Source: Rikenellaceae bacterium
GTDB taxonomy: Bacteria > Bacteroidota > Bacteroidia > Bacteroidales > Rikenellaceae
Direction: 5' to 3'
NCBI GenBank assembly: GCA_031256675.1
Contig: JAIRQC010000023.1
Span: 1 to 42,101 of the forward strand
DNA length: 42,101 nucleotides
Below the pieces are notes generated by a model. That model saw only the letters and a program-made list of their open reading frames with translations. It did no database searches and was not told the DNA's origin. The position numbers were made by a program, and so were the translations under genes. Below, piece after piece: positions 25,578 to 34,417 of the stretch. The number at the start of each line of letters is the position of its first letter. Within the stretch, counting starts at the first letter, position 1.

Positions 25578-26237
25578 TTATCCGATCTTATTTGATTTTT
25601 CGAGGTTGCATTTTTGGCAAAGTAACTGCAAATTTTCTACATTTGTCGCCCCTCCTTTCGAAAATGGAATAATATGGTCAATGTGTATATTTTGAATAGA
25701 TCCACAATATACGCATCGGCCACCGTCGCGGGTGTAAACAGCATCCACAACCTCTTTTGGTATCGGCGGGCGTTTGGGTTGTTCTCCAAATAATTCGCCA
25801 CTGTCGATAAGCTCCTGTCGTATAATTTTTTCAAGTTGCTTTATACGATGACGCTCTTTTATTTTATATACAATTTGTTCGCGCTCCAGTCTTTGCTGTT
25901 CTTCAATCCATTGCTGTCGTTGTATTTCCTCATTTTTTTTACGACGCAATAGTAATTCTTCCGATTGGGAACAGTAAGTATAATTTTCCAGGAGCATTTC
26001 CAAACTAACCATATCTTTAATTAGCACTTCACGAGGATTACTACCCTCGACACTTCCTATGATGCCGGCGGCCTCGATCTGAGCCATTATTCGCCCTGCA
26101 CGATTGTAACCTATTAAGAACCTGTGTTGAACCGCCGAGGTCGATCCCTGCTGGTTCTGCACGATGAAGCGAGCCACCTCATCGAACATCGGGTCGAGTT
26201 CGTCGAGGTCTACTATCTGATATAAATCATTTAACAT
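25578..26237 (-). CDS. FtsK-gamma winged helix fused to an HNH nuclease
   Basis: A 219-residue protein in three parts. Residues about 14-73 match the C-terminal gamma domain of FtsK (DPMFDEVARFIVQNQQGSTS, FLIGYNRAGRIMAQIEAAGI, EGSNPREVLI), including the VSLEMLL tail seen at the end of Bacteroidota FtsK. Residues about 91-142 are a charged coiled coil. Residues about 160-219 are an HNH nuclease: C175-x2-C178, HIDH (185-188), N202, C207-x2-C210, N211. In FtsK the gamma domain reads oriented KOPS sites and contacts XerD. The translocase motor is absent here. The nuclease is therefore probably guided by the gamma domain to KOPS-like DNA or to XerD. This is inference; a defence or selfish role is possible. 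Confidence 0.85.
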   Translation of the reverse strand: MLNDLYQIVDLDELDPMFDEVARFIVQNQQGSTSAVQHRFLIGYNRAGRIMAQIEAAGIIGSVEGSNPREVLIKDMVSLEMLLENYTYCSQSEELLLRRKKNEEIQRQQWIEEQQRLEREQIVYKIKERHRIKQLEKIIRQELIDSGELFGEQPKRPPIPKEVVDAVYTRDGGRCVYCGSIQNIHIDHIIPFSKGGATNVENLQLLCQKCNLEKSNKIG

Positions 26238-26322
26238 AATTATATTTTTACTTCCCCATTCTCTTGCCCCTTAAAAGATGGCGCAATTATTGACGACTAT
26301 TGCCAGTTGTAGTGTATTTAAG

Positions 26323-27054
26323 TTATTTGACTTGATTTTTAACGGTTTCCAGCAGCTTGTCGTATAGCTCGTGAATCTTTGTGTTGCCGGCTTCGAGCTG
26401 TTTCAGCAGCCCCGCCTTGATATTGTCCTTTTCGGCAAGGTCGCTGGCGAGCGTCGCGATCGAGTTCTTGACGATGGACAGGGCCTCCCTGTGTTCGTCG
26501 TTGACTTTTTCAAACAGATCATCCTTTTGCAGCATCCGCTTGTCGAACACCTCGGCGAGATGCTCGATGCGTTTGTCCTTTTCGGTTATGATCCGCTCCT
26601 TTTCGGCCAGCAAATCTACGTAATATTTTTCTTTCACGTTCAGCCTTTCAACAAAATTTTCGTGTTGCTGCTCTATTTTTTTCCGTAACTGCGCGATTGC
26701 GTAATCTTTGGAGTTTATAATATCTACGAGTGATTCGAGGTTGTGAGCATTCACGGGGCTGTTGTCGCCGGTCTGGATGTTGTTATTGCCGACCTGACCG
26801 ACAACACCTGCCTTAACTCCGTCGGCCAGCCATTTGTACGATGCCTTGACCTCGGCCGTGTCGGCAGCGTCGGTCACACGGCTCAACAAATTTAAGTAAT
26901 TATATCCGAACCTCAAAGCCTTTTGGCCGTCAAGGGTCATATTTCCGTTGCTGTCGTAGGCGAAAGAGTGGGCGCCGTTGAGCGAGGCGAGCTGGTTTCC
27001 GTTGTAAGAATATTCGAAGTCGTCCACCAGTGTCGTTGCCCCGTAGCGTTTCAA
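26323..27054 (-). CDS. Chimeric ORF: RHS-repeat fragment joined to a coiled coil
   Basis: A 243-residue frame. Residues 1-80 are the tail of an RHS/YD-repeat protein (FEYSYNGNQL, FAYDSNGNMTLDGQKALRFG, YNYLNLLSRV, YKWLADGVKAGVV). The RHS reading continues upstream of the ATG to about 27105 (SFSYDRNGNILTLKRYG), where the frame meets a stop, so the large parent gene is missing. Residues about 84-100 are VGNNNIQTGDNSPVN, an Asn/Gln/Gly motif like those placed before coiled coils in some Bacteroidota regulators. Residues about 105-243 are a long coiled coil. It is probably a recombination product between an RHS gene and another gene's 3' end. It lies 85 bases upstream of the FtsK-gamma/HNH gene, same strand. 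Confidence 0.65.
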   Translation of the reverse strand: MKRYGATTLVDDFEYSYNGNQLASLNGAHSFAYDSNGNMTLDGQKALRFGYNYLNLLSRVTDAADTAEVKASYKWLADGVKAGVVGQVGNNNIQTGDNSPVNAHNLESLVDIINSKDYAIAQLRKKIEQQHENFVERLNVKEKYYVDLLAEKERIITEKDKRIEHLAEVFDKRMLQKDDLFEKVNDEHREALSIVKNSIATLASDLAEKDNIKAGLLKQLEAGNTKIHELYDKLLETVKNQVK

Positions 27055-27070
27055 CGTCAGAATGTTGCCG

Positions 27071-27340
27071 TTACGGTCGTAAGAAAATGAACCTGCTTTT
27101 ATCTATTTCTTTCATTATACGCTCTCTGCTCCCACCATGGCTTCTACAGATTTCTATCATCATGCTTTCAAGAAGGATCATCAGTTCTTGGCCGCCGTAA
27201 TAAAATTTGGCACGCATTAAGAATACGCCGCTACCAGCGATACATATTGGTTCTCTAACCCCGTTTTTCCAATATAAATACAATTTTATGCGTGCGTCCA
27301 GTCCGTTATTCTCATATTCTAATGGACTTGCCGTAACCAT
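27071..27340 (-). CDS. Possible small immunity-like protein (unrecognised)
   Basis: About 89 residues if started at the ATG at 27340. The frame is open to 27409, but its upstream part is antisense to a toxin remnant. The core reads DARIKLYLYWKNGVREPICI and LMRAKFYYGGQELMILLESM. Its C-terminal codons overlap the upstream RHS homology in another frame. It lies between two RHS fragments, where toxin-immunity genes are normally found, so a cognate immunity protein is one reading. I cannot name a family, and it may itself be a remnant. Confidence 0.35.
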   Translation of the reverse strand: MVTASPLEYENNGLDARIKLYLYWKNGVREPICIAGSGVFLMRAKFYYGGQELMILLESMMIEICRSHGGSRERIMKEIDKSRFIFLRP

Positions 27341-27354
27341 CAGGGCCATAGTCT

Positions 27355-27647
27355 CTGAGTGCCTGCAGCTGCTGGGCGTAGGCGAGAAAACCGCCGACCT
27401 CTCCGGCAACGTCGCAGTAATTGCAGGGGCGTTACTCTCAGGGAAAGTGGGAGGAGTGAGAAGCGGAGCTGCTAAAGCAGGAGCATACTCTGTTTATAAA
27501 GGCATGGATGCAGCACATACGGCAAGATACGTTGGAATTACTGGCCGAGAACCCGCAGTACGGTTTGCCGAACATGCGGCTTCGGGAACAGCAAAGGCAG
27601 GATTATTTTATGAAACTCAGGAATGCAAATGGGGACAAAGCAGTTGA
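27355..27647 (+). pseudogene. Remnant of an RHS C-terminus with GIY-YIG-like toxin domain
   Basis: The plus strand codes SECLQLLGVGEKTADLSGNV, then AVIAGALLSGKVGG, which is typical of the segment before the toxin tip in Bacteroidota RHS proteins. It goes on AYSVYKG, RYVGITGREPAVRFAEH and ends SGTAKAGLFYET. The Y-x(n)-YVGIT-x-R-x(n)-EH pattern resembles a GIY-YIG-type nuclease toxin. The frame breaks soon after YET, before the domain would finish, and it has no proper start. It is opposite in strand to the RHS fragment at 26800-27105, so the locus has been inverted or rebuilt. Confidence 0.65.
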
Positions 27648-27649
27648 AC

Positions 27650-29356
27650 TTATTTTATCATGTTGTAGTCTCGGATTGCGGCCACTTCGGTGGAGTTTTC
27701 GCCGAGCCACCCTGCCTTGACGTTCAGGCCGGTCTGAACCTTTACGAAGTCGATGTACTGCAATCCGGCGGGCTGCCCGTCGTGAGTTACGGCGTCGCTG
27801 ATCCGCAGATGGTTGCCGACGTATGCTGCATTGGGATTGCCGTCGCTGCGCAACATGTCCACAGGACTGTAATTGTCGACATAACCCCACTCGAAATCGT
27901 CGTTCGACCAGTAGCCTGGCGTCACCTCCCGCGTTCGGGACGGCAGGCGCGAACCGACCAGCGTGTAACTCTCCCCTGCGATCCAGCGGGGATACATCGT
28001 GGGCGGAGTGTGCTCGTGCATGTAGTCGATCGTGCCGCTGTTGCCATGATTGTCTGTCCACGCGATATTGCTCCTGTCGGCCCCGCGGAAGTATGTCACG
28101 GCATAGTCGCGAATGTATCCCGGAGCGCCGTAAGCGCTGCCTTTGAGCTCGTACCACGTGTCGTCGGGCAGTCCGTTGCCGTTCTCGTCCTGCATGACCC
28201 AGACTATGCCCGGTTCGGACGATCCTGGAAAGGCGTTGCCCTCTATTTCGAGGTCGTACCCGCCGCTGTTGGCCACGCTGTGGTCGAATCCTGCCACAAG
28301 ACAGCCTCCCCATGCTCCAAGCGAACCTCCGTACTCGGTCGAGCCGGGACGGTTGTAGATATGGGCGTTGACGGCTGCCTGATCGGCAAACGGGACGACC
28401 GACGCGCCACGGTTGATGTGCTGCGAGGGCGCGGGGAGAAAAAAGTAACCGTGATCGGCCTCGGCGCTGCTCGAAGGGGAGAGCGGACGGCGCCATGTTC
28501 CCTCCGGCGGACAGACGTTGACGGTAAAGGTTTTGGTCAACTGCCCGTAGCTGTTGTTCATCGCGATCGTCACCGTGTGCTGTCCCTGCATGGATGGGGT
28601 ATAGGCGTAACTGCACTCCGTCCCCTCGCGCACCACTCCGCCGCCGTCGATACGCCACGAATAAACGGCGTCGAAAGCGTTGCGTATCCGGAAAGGACGG
28701 ATAAAGACGGTGCGACCGAGGGAAATATTGTACGTCGTCTGCTCGAACATCCACTCGAACGCCATTTCGTCGGGCGTGCAGACACGAACGTCGAACTCCA
28801 GCCTCGACACGCCGTCGTCGCCGGTCGCCGTGAACACGACATGGTAAAGCCCCGCCGTGGCAGGGGAGAATGTAAATTCCCTGCCCACGGCCACCTGAAC
28901 CCCGTCCACCGTCCACAGGAACATCGCATCGCCTATCACTTCGGGCGAGAATAGCAGTTCGCCCCCCTCGACCACCGTGAAGCCACCTTCGGGAACGGCC
29001 ATAGTGATCTGCGGCGCAAGCAGCGCGAGAACGTCTATGCGTATCTCCGCCTCGTCGGCCCCTCCGGCGTTCGAGACCCGCAACGAAACATACACGCTGC
29101 CCTCTTCGTCCGAGCGGAATGCGAGACTCGGTTCGCGCCCGATAACCTCGCCGCCGCTGCTCCATACATAGGTCGCCCCGTCGCCGTTGGCAACGGTCGG
29201 CGTTATGACCAGCGTGGCCCCCTGCCTGGCCCTGAACACCGGCCCCCCGTTCTCGAACGAGATGGCCGGAGGGGCGGGCGCGGGTTTGTCCCCGCGGCAC
29301 GACGCCATAAGCGTCGCGCCGCAAAGAACTATCCATAAATACTTTGCGTTCTTCAT
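27650..29356 (-). CDS. PKD-domain surface lipoprotein of the B12 operon
   Basis: A 568-residue lipoprotein with lipobox MASC (C20). Three PKD/immunoglobulin-like modules follow at about 30-110, 113-190 and 200-285, with YVWSSGGEVIG, FLWTVDGVQVAVG and YSWRIDGGGVV as the typical W-x-x-x-G strands. Residues about 290-568 form a C-terminal domain that I cannot name (GYDLEIEGNAFPGSSEPGIV, NGLPDDTWYELKG, GLQYIDFVKVQTGLN). Its ATG overlaps the previous gene's TGA (29353-29356). As the last gene of the riboswitch-led operon it is probably a surface accessory for corrinoid capture, by context only. Confidence 0.82.
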   Translation of the reverse strand: MKNAKYLWIVLCGATLMASCRGDKPAPAPPAISFENGGPVFRARQGATLVITPTVANGDGATYVWSSGGEVIGREPSLAFRSDEEGSVYVSLRVSNAGGADEAEIRIDVLALLAPQITMAVPEGGFTVVEGGELLFSPEVIGDAMFLWTVDGVQVAVGREFTFSPATAGLYHVVFTATGDDGVSRLEFDVRVCTPDEMAFEWMFEQTTYNISLGRTVFIRPFRIRNAFDAVYSWRIDGGGVVREGTECSYAYTPSMQGQHTVTIAMNNSYGQLTKTFTVNVCPPEGTWRRPLSPSSSAEADHGYFFLPAPSQHINRGASVVPFADQAAVNAHIYNRPGSTEYGGSLGAWGGCLVAGFDHSVANSGGYDLEIEGNAFPGSSEPGIVWVMQDENGNGLPDDTWYELKGSAYGAPGYIRDYAVTYFRGADRSNIAWTDNHGNSGTIDYMHEHTPPTMYPRWIAGESYTLVGSRLPSRTREVTPGYWSNDDFEWGYVDNYSPVDMLRSDGNPNAAYVGNHLRISDAVTHDGQPAGLQYIDFVKVQTGLNVKAGWLGENSTEVAAIRDYNMIK

Positions 29357-30966
29357 TTTACGATCGCAATGTCATCGAAACAGAAATAGACCGGTTTGGC
29401 CGTGCCGTAACCGTTGTTGTCCGAGGCCTGTATGTCGAACCTGAGCCTGTTGACCGCCCCGAGCTGGCCGAGGTCGACCTTTACCCACCTGTCGAGCGTT
29501 CCGGGCGATGAGGGGGTGCGGTAGTCGGCCAGATAATATTCGACCGTTCCGGTAGACGAGCCGTCCTTGTCGACGCCCTCTATGACGAGCTTGAACCAGT
29601 CGTGCGTCGCATGGGAGTAGGCCGGCCCGAAACTGTCGCCCTGAGTGATGCTCAGATAGGCGTAGGCGTTGCTGGCGATCCAGAAATGGTCGAACTCATA
29701 CTCCGCCTGAGGGTCGCCGAAGAATATCGACGGTCGGCAGTCCACTCCGAAATCGGTGTTGTTGTTGCCATAGCCGACCGCGAATGTCTTCGAGCCGTTG
29801 TGGCCGCCGAAACCTGTCTTCGGGTCGCGGTAATAGACGCTGCACTGGTTCAGGTATTCGTTGAGCGACATGTCGTTCCACTGCGAGATCGCCACGCCCC
29901 CGTTCCAGAAATTGTAGCCGGGTATGCCGTAAACGTCGTCGTTGATCATCATGTAAAGGTCGCTGCCCGTATCGTAATAGCCGACATACTGGTTGGCGGC
30001 GGTCGAATAGAGGTTTTCGCCGTAGGCCGTAGGCCCTGCGAGGTAGTCGGCGGCGTCTTCGAAGTGCACGATGTGATACGGCGAGACCTCGACCGAGAAC
30101 TTCACGATCACCGTAACGCTACGGCCTGCCGCGACCACCGACACCGTGCCGCCCCGTTCGGCAAACGTATTGGCCGCCGCGGGGGCCGTGACCGACAGTT
30201 TGCCGTCGTCCGTTACCGCGACCCTCCACCCGTCGGGTTTTGTGAGGGTGAAATCGACCACGCCGTTCTGCGTCATGTCGAAGAGCCGCGCCTGCCCGTA
30301 TTTGAAATGCTCCGTGCTCATGCACTCCACGATGCAGGTCATGCCTCCCGCCCTGGGCACGACGATCGTTCCGCCGTCGCTAAGGGTGAATGTCACCTTG
30401 TCGGCGTCCTCGGTCACGTTGCTGAAGAACGAGTCGCCCGACACGCCGGCAGCCTTGACCGGATTGCCTCTTGAGAGTATCCGCGTCGGGCCGCCGCCGA
30501 CGTCCACGGTCCAGTATCCCTCGCCGTCCACGCCCATTGCGGGAGTTGTGCCGGATGCGCCGTCGGTCCCGCTCACCGGCAATTTATTGCCCAGGTCGTC
30601 AAGCAGCCACGAGGTTGTTGCGCCGGTTGTGACCGTCCAGTAGTAAATGCCGCCCTCTTTTCTTACGCCGACTGCCGGAGCGTCGTCGCCTTTGGCCCCG
30701 TGCCTGATAAAGATGTTGTCGCCGTTGCTGAATGTGATGGAGTAGCCTGTGGCGGATTCGGTGACGCCTGCGATCACCTTTCCCGCATTGAGGCCTTCGA
30801 CGATGGTCTGCATCGAGGATATGTCGGAGTTCATGCCGGCCACCCTCTCTTCGAGGGTTTTAAGGCGGTTTTCGATCTGTCCGATGCTGTCGCGCAGATC
30901 GGAATCGTCATACTTGCAGCCGGCGAGCGCGGCGACGACAAACAGGGTGGCAAAGAGTTTTTTCAT
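29353..30966 (-). CDS. DUF4988/DUF4465 surface lipoprotein of the B12 operon
   Basis: A 537-residue lipoprotein with lipobox LAGC (C17). A short coiled coil (about 24-55, DLRDSIGQIENRLKTLEERV) and small beta repeats (GVRKEGGIYYWTVTTG, GVDGEGYWTVDVGG) match DUF4988. The C-terminal ~210 residues (HIVHFEDAADYL through VYFCFDDIAIVK) match DUF4465, a jelly-roll-like domain common in Bacteroidota B12-transport loci. It begins 7 bases after the BtuG-like gene and its stop overlaps the PKD gene start. It probably helps bind or deliver corrinoids at the surface. The biochemistry is inferred from context. Confidence 0.85.
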   Translation of the reverse strand: MKKLFATLFVVAALAGCKYDDSDLRDSIGQIENRLKTLEERVAGMNSDISSMQTIVEGLNAGKVIAGVTESATGYSITFSNGDNIFIRHGAKGDDAPAVGVRKEGGIYYWTVTTGATTSWLLDDLGNKLPVSGTDGASGTTPAMGVDGEGYWTVDVGGGPTRILSRGNPVKAAGVSGDSFFSNVTEDADKVTFTLSDGGTIVVPRAGGMTCIVECMSTEHFKYGQARLFDMTQNGVVDFTLTKPDGWRVAVTDDGKLSVTAPAAANTFAERGGTVSVVAAGRSVTVIVKFSVEVSPYHIVHFEDAADYLAGPTAYGENLYSTAANQYVGYYDTGSDLYMMINDDVYGIPGYNFWNGGVAISQWNDMSLNEYLNQCSVYYRDPKTGFGGHNGSKTFAVGYGNNNTDFGVDCRPSIFFGDPQAEYEFDHFWIASNAYAYLSITQGDSFGPAYSHATHDWFKLVIEGVDKDGSSTGTVEYYLADYRTPSSPGTLDRWVKVDLGQLGAVNRLRFDIQASDNNGYGTAKPVYFCFDDIAIVK

Positions 30967-30973
30967 GGCGTGA

Positions 30974-32119
30974 TTAATTGACTGGTTTCAGTTTTTGGTT
31001 CGAGAATGCGATATGTGCCGGTATGTCGCCCGTGGTGACCGACCATTTCCTGCGCCCGTCGGGCGAGAAGCAGTAGAGCGTGCCGGGGGTGAGGTAGTCT
31101 TTGGCGTCGGTGACGAATATCTCGCGCGTGGCGGGATTGACCGCTATGCCATAGGGGACGACGATCGATCGCTCCGTGCCGTCGGTGATGAAGTTGCGCG
31201 AGACGACACGCTTGCTCTGCACGTCGATGATGGCGTAGGAGGTGGTGTTCTTCTGGTAGAGGTAGCTCCACTCCGAGCTGTAAACGTAGAGCGAATCGCC
31301 GCAGCGGTCCATGTTGCCGCACGGCAGCAGTTGCAGCGCGTCGGTCACAACGTCCGTCCGGCTGTCGATGACGAACGTTTGGGAGGGCGCGTTGTAATAG
31401 TCGCCGCGCGAGGAGACCCAGATGTTGCCGTAACGGTCGAGCTCCATGCGGTGGAGATTGACGCCGACCTCTATCTTTTTTATCTCCGTAAAGGTGTTCA
31501 GGTCGATCACCGAGACCGTCGTGTCGTAATTCGGCTTGCGGTAGCCGCCCGAATTGGCCACGTAGAGCCTGTCGCCAGCCACAACCATCTCCTCCGGCTG
31601 GTAGCCCACCACGCACTCGGCCACCACACTGAGCGAGGCGGTGTCCACTTTGGCTACATAGCCCAAACGGGCGTTGGGGTCAATCTGCACCGGCCCTGCA
31701 TAGGAACTCACATAGGCGTAGCCATCCTTGAAAACCACATAGCGGCAGTTGGGGATCGACGCCACCCCTATGTGCCGCGCCGTGCGCACATCCATCACCT
31801 CGACAAAATGCGAGCAGTTGATCACGGCGTAGAGCCTGCCGCCGTATATTTGCAGGTCGTTGCCCACGTCGCCCAGTTCGCGCGCCACCCCCGGGTTGCG
31901 CTCGGCGAAGATGTTCCTGGTGTAAACGCCCGTCTCGTAGTCGAACCAGTCGAGCGTGGCCTTGTTGCTGCCCATGTTGCCCTCGTTGAGCAGGAAAAAA
32001 CCCTTTACCTCGCCAACGTCGGGATAGGGATAGACCACCTGCGTGGAGGTGGATTTGACAATTTCATCCTCCTTGCGGCAGGCGACAAGTGCGAGCAGGA
32101 TCAGCAGGTACTTTTTCAT
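30974..32119 (-). CDS. btuG: BtuG-like corrinoid-binding beta-propeller lipoprotein
   Basis: 381 residues from the ATG at 32119, with lipobox LVAC (C14). The frame is open upstream to 32518, but that part lies over the receptor gene. The mature protein has repeated YncE-like blades (GRLYAVINCSHFVEVMDVRT, DRLYVANSGG, TVSVIDLNTF, GNIWVSSRGD, REIFVTDAKDYL), the DUF5074 propeller typical of BtuG. Known BtuG proteins sit on the cell surface, bind cobalamin very tightly and pass it to BtuB. ATGA overlap with the upstream receptor gene (32116-32119) supports equal expression of the two. The riboswitch at 34165-34410 supports the ligand. Confidence 0.88.
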   Translation of the reverse strand: MKKYLLILLALVACRKEDEIVKSTSTQVVYPYPDVGEVKGFFLLNEGNMGSNKATLDWFDYETGVYTRNIFAERNPGVARELGDVGNDLQIYGGRLYAVINCSHFVEVMDVRTARHIGVASIPNCRYVVFKDGYAYVSSYAGPVQIDPNARLGYVAKVDTASLSVVAECVVGYQPEEMVVAGDRLYVANSGGYRKPNYDTTVSVIDLNTFTEIKKIEVGVNLHRMELDRYGNIWVSSRGDYYNAPSQTFVIDSRTDVVTDALQLLPCGNMDRCGDSLYVYSSEWSYLYQKNTTSYAIIDVQSKRVVSRNFITDGTERSIVVPYGIAVNPATREIFVTDAKDYLTPGTLYCFSPDGRRKWSVTTGDIPAHIAFSNQKLKPVN

Positions 32120-34128
32120 AATGTCATGGTTATTTTGATCTTGAAATTTGTCCCGGGCATCGGGTAGCACTGCACCACTTCGTACTGTCGGTTGAGGATG
32201 TTGTTCACTTCGGCAGTCAGGCGCAGCGTCGTTTTTCGGAGCGCGATCCGTCGCGAAACGGACATGTCGTGGGTGTACCACGGCTGGGCATGGTTTTCGG
32301 GGATATTGGCGCGGGAGGAGTAACGTTCGCCGGTGTAGATAAAGCTGTAATTTGCGTCCCACGCGCCGTATGTCGCGCCGAGGATGGCCGAGCCGCCGTG
32401 CCACGGGATGTAGGGGATCTGGCCGCCGTACCACTCGTCGGCAGGGTCGGTGAAGTCCTGCGCCTTTTGATATGTGTAGTTCAGCCGCGAGGTCAGCGCG
32501 ATGCTGCCAGCCTGCCACGAGCCCTGCGCGGCGAACTCAATGCCACGGATCTCCACATAGCCGAGGTTCAGCATCGTCCACTGGAACTGGTTGGAGGTGG
32601 GCATGGCGATGATCTTGTCCCACACGCGGTTGAAGTATGCGTCGGCCTGCAACTCCACGCGCCGGAGGGCCCCTGTGCGAAAGTTTTTTGAGTAGACCGC
32701 CCCCAGGTCGTACTGCGTCGTATACTCCAGCGCGAGGTTCTTGTTGCCGATAAAGGTATAGTAGAGGTCGTTGAGCGTCGGCATACGGAAGATGCGTTTG
32801 TAGAAGGCGCGGATATTCAGATCGGCGTTGCGCAGAGGGTGCAGCGTCGCCGCCACGGTGGGCGTCCACTCGTTCCTGTCGCCCGCCGACGCGCCCGGGG
32901 CCTCGGTATGGTCGCGGACAAAGGTGTAGAGCAGGCTGCCCTGAACACGGAACCTTTTCAGGTCGAGCTCCGTCGCCGCGGCGGTAAGGGATGCAAGGCG
33001 CGAAGGGAAGGCAAAACCGGTCAGATCGGCTTTGAGGGTATTGTACTGTACGTCGGACGATAGGCTGCATCGCCACAGGTCGGAGGCGACAAACTCGCCC
33101 GCCGCCGAAAAATAGCCCTCCTGCTGGCGGTAACTGTTGTCGACGTACATCGTGGTCACGTCGAGGCGCGGGTCGGATAGGTAATGCAGCCAGTCATTGG
33201 CATATTTGGCGCTCAATTGCAGTCCTGCGCGGCCGAACGTTTTGCGCAGCGACGACTGGGCAAAGAAACTTCTGTCCCACTGCCGGTCTTCGTGCCTGAA
33301 CTTGCCCGGCTCCTCGCGCACCGACGCGCCGGGGTAGCCGCGCTCCGAGTCATACAGATAGAGTTTCGTCCGCCATTCGCCGTTTTCTATCTTCCCGAAC
33401 AGACCTCCCTCCACGCGCAACGCCCGCACGTCGCCGTTGCGCCTTGTCTCCGTGGTGTCATAACCTGCGCGTTTGCAGTAGGAGAACCTGTAACGCCCCG
33501 AAGTGTACATGTACTCCGCGTTCAGCGAAGCATCGGCGCGCCTGCCGAGGCGACGCTCCCACAGCGCCGACGGGTTCACGGTCTCGAACGAGCCCGCTTT
33601 CAGACTAAGGCGCAGGTTGTTGCGTTTGCCCTCATCGAACGTCGGGCGGCGGGTGGTCATATAGACCGACCCCGCCGAAGCAAAGTCTTTGGCCGACTGA
33701 AAGATGGTGCTTTTCTGTCCGTTATGTAGCGAGACGGCCTCCATGTTGTCGAGCGAGAAGCGACCGAGGTCGATCTGCCCGTTCTGGGCGTTGCCCAACT
33801 GCACGCCGTCGTAGAAAACGCCGACGTGCTGCGTGCCCATGCTGCGGATATTGACCGTTTTCAGGCCGCCGACGCCGCCATAGTCCTTGATCTGCACCCC
33901 TGAGAAATAGCGTATCGCGTCGGCCACCGATACCACGCTAAGCCGTTGGAGCTCCTCGCCTGCAAGCGTCTGTGCGGGGATCACATCGGTTTGGGATTTC
34001 AGCGCCGTGACGGTGACCGTCTCGATGCGGCGCACGCTGTCGGACGGCTGACCGTAAAGAGGCGTCGCCCCCCGAAAAACAACGGCGGCGGCAAACAATA
34101 CACATAAATGGATATACCTTGCAATCAT
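32116..34128 (-). CDS. btuB: BtuB-like TonB-dependent cobalamin receptor
   Basis: 670 residues from the ATG at 34128; the frame runs open to 34293, but that extension is riboswitch sequence. The signal peptide is MIARYIHLCVLFAAAVVFRG with cleavage near PLYGQ. A TonB-box-like VETVTVTAL-type segment (IETVTVTALK) is followed by the plug (LSVVSVADAIRYFSGVQIKDYGGVGGLKTVNIRSMG split over residues about 50-90). The barrel ends in FKIKITMTL. There is no SusC-type N-terminal domain. The size is usual for BtuB. It is the first gene after the cobalamin riboswitch, which directly supports corrinoid uptake. Confidence 0.93.
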   Translation of the reverse strand: MIARYIHLCVLFAAAVVFRGATPLYGQPSDSVRRIETVTVTALKSQTDVIPAQTLAGEELQRLSVVSVADAIRYFSGVQIKDYGGVGGLKTVNIRSMGTQHVGVFYDGVQLGNAQNGQIDLGRFSLDNMEAVSLHNGQKSTIFQSAKDFASAGSVYMTTRRPTFDEGKRNNLRLSLKAGSFETVNPSALWERRLGRRADASLNAEYMYTSGRYRFSYCKRAGYDTTETRRNGDVRALRVEGGLFGKIENGEWRTKLYLYDSERGYPGASVREEPGKFRHEDRQWDRSFFAQSSLRKTFGRAGLQLSAKYANDWLHYLSDPRLDVTTMYVDNSYRQQEGYFSAAGEFVASDLWRCSLSSDVQYNTLKADLTGFAFPSRLASLTAAATELDLKRFRVQGSLLYTFVRDHTEAPGASAGDRNEWTPTVAATLHPLRNADLNIRAFYKRIFRMPTLNDLYYTFIGNKNLALEYTTQYDLGAVYSKNFRTGALRRVELQADAYFNRVWDKIIAMPTSNQFQWTMLNLGYVEIRGIEFAAQGSWQAGSIALTSRLNYTYQKAQDFTDPADEWYGGQIPYIPWHGGSAILGATYGAWDANYSFIYTGERYSSRANIPENHAQPWYTHDMSVSRRIALRKTTLRLTAEVNNILNRQYEVVQCYPMPGTNFKIKITMTL

Positions 34129-34164
34129 CTCTTTGCGCCCGTTCTCCGCAGGCTTTGGAATGTA

Positions 34165-34410
34165 AGTGCAAGGCAGGTCTTCTGACTCGTTCCTGCTTCG
34201 ACGCCTTCCCGACCCTTGCAGGCCAGTGGCAAAGAATGTCGAAACGTTTTGGCCCTGTTTTTGAAGCGCATTTCGGAGTTTGACTTGTGCCAAACCCTCA
34301 ATGCGCCCCGCGGGGCAGGAACTTACAGCAGCGGGAACTGTTGCCGACTTTCACGGCATTCCCATTTAATCCCTCGCGAAGCCACTCGGTGGTACGCTTC
34401 GGGAACCGTT
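34165..34410 (-). promoter_or_regulatory. Cobalamin riboswitch
   Basis: On the minus strand the B12 box reads GAGTCAGAAGACCTGCC (34188-34172), and the upstream core reads GGGAATGCCGTGAAA then CAGTTCCCGCTGCTG (about 34363-34325). These are the conserved landmarks of AdoCbl riboswitches. The element fills the leader between the promoter (34418-34449) and the btuB start (34128). High corrinoid would be expected to lower expression of the four-gene operon. The 5' boundary near 34410 is approximate. Confidence 0.93.
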
Positions 34411-34417
34411 GCGGGTG

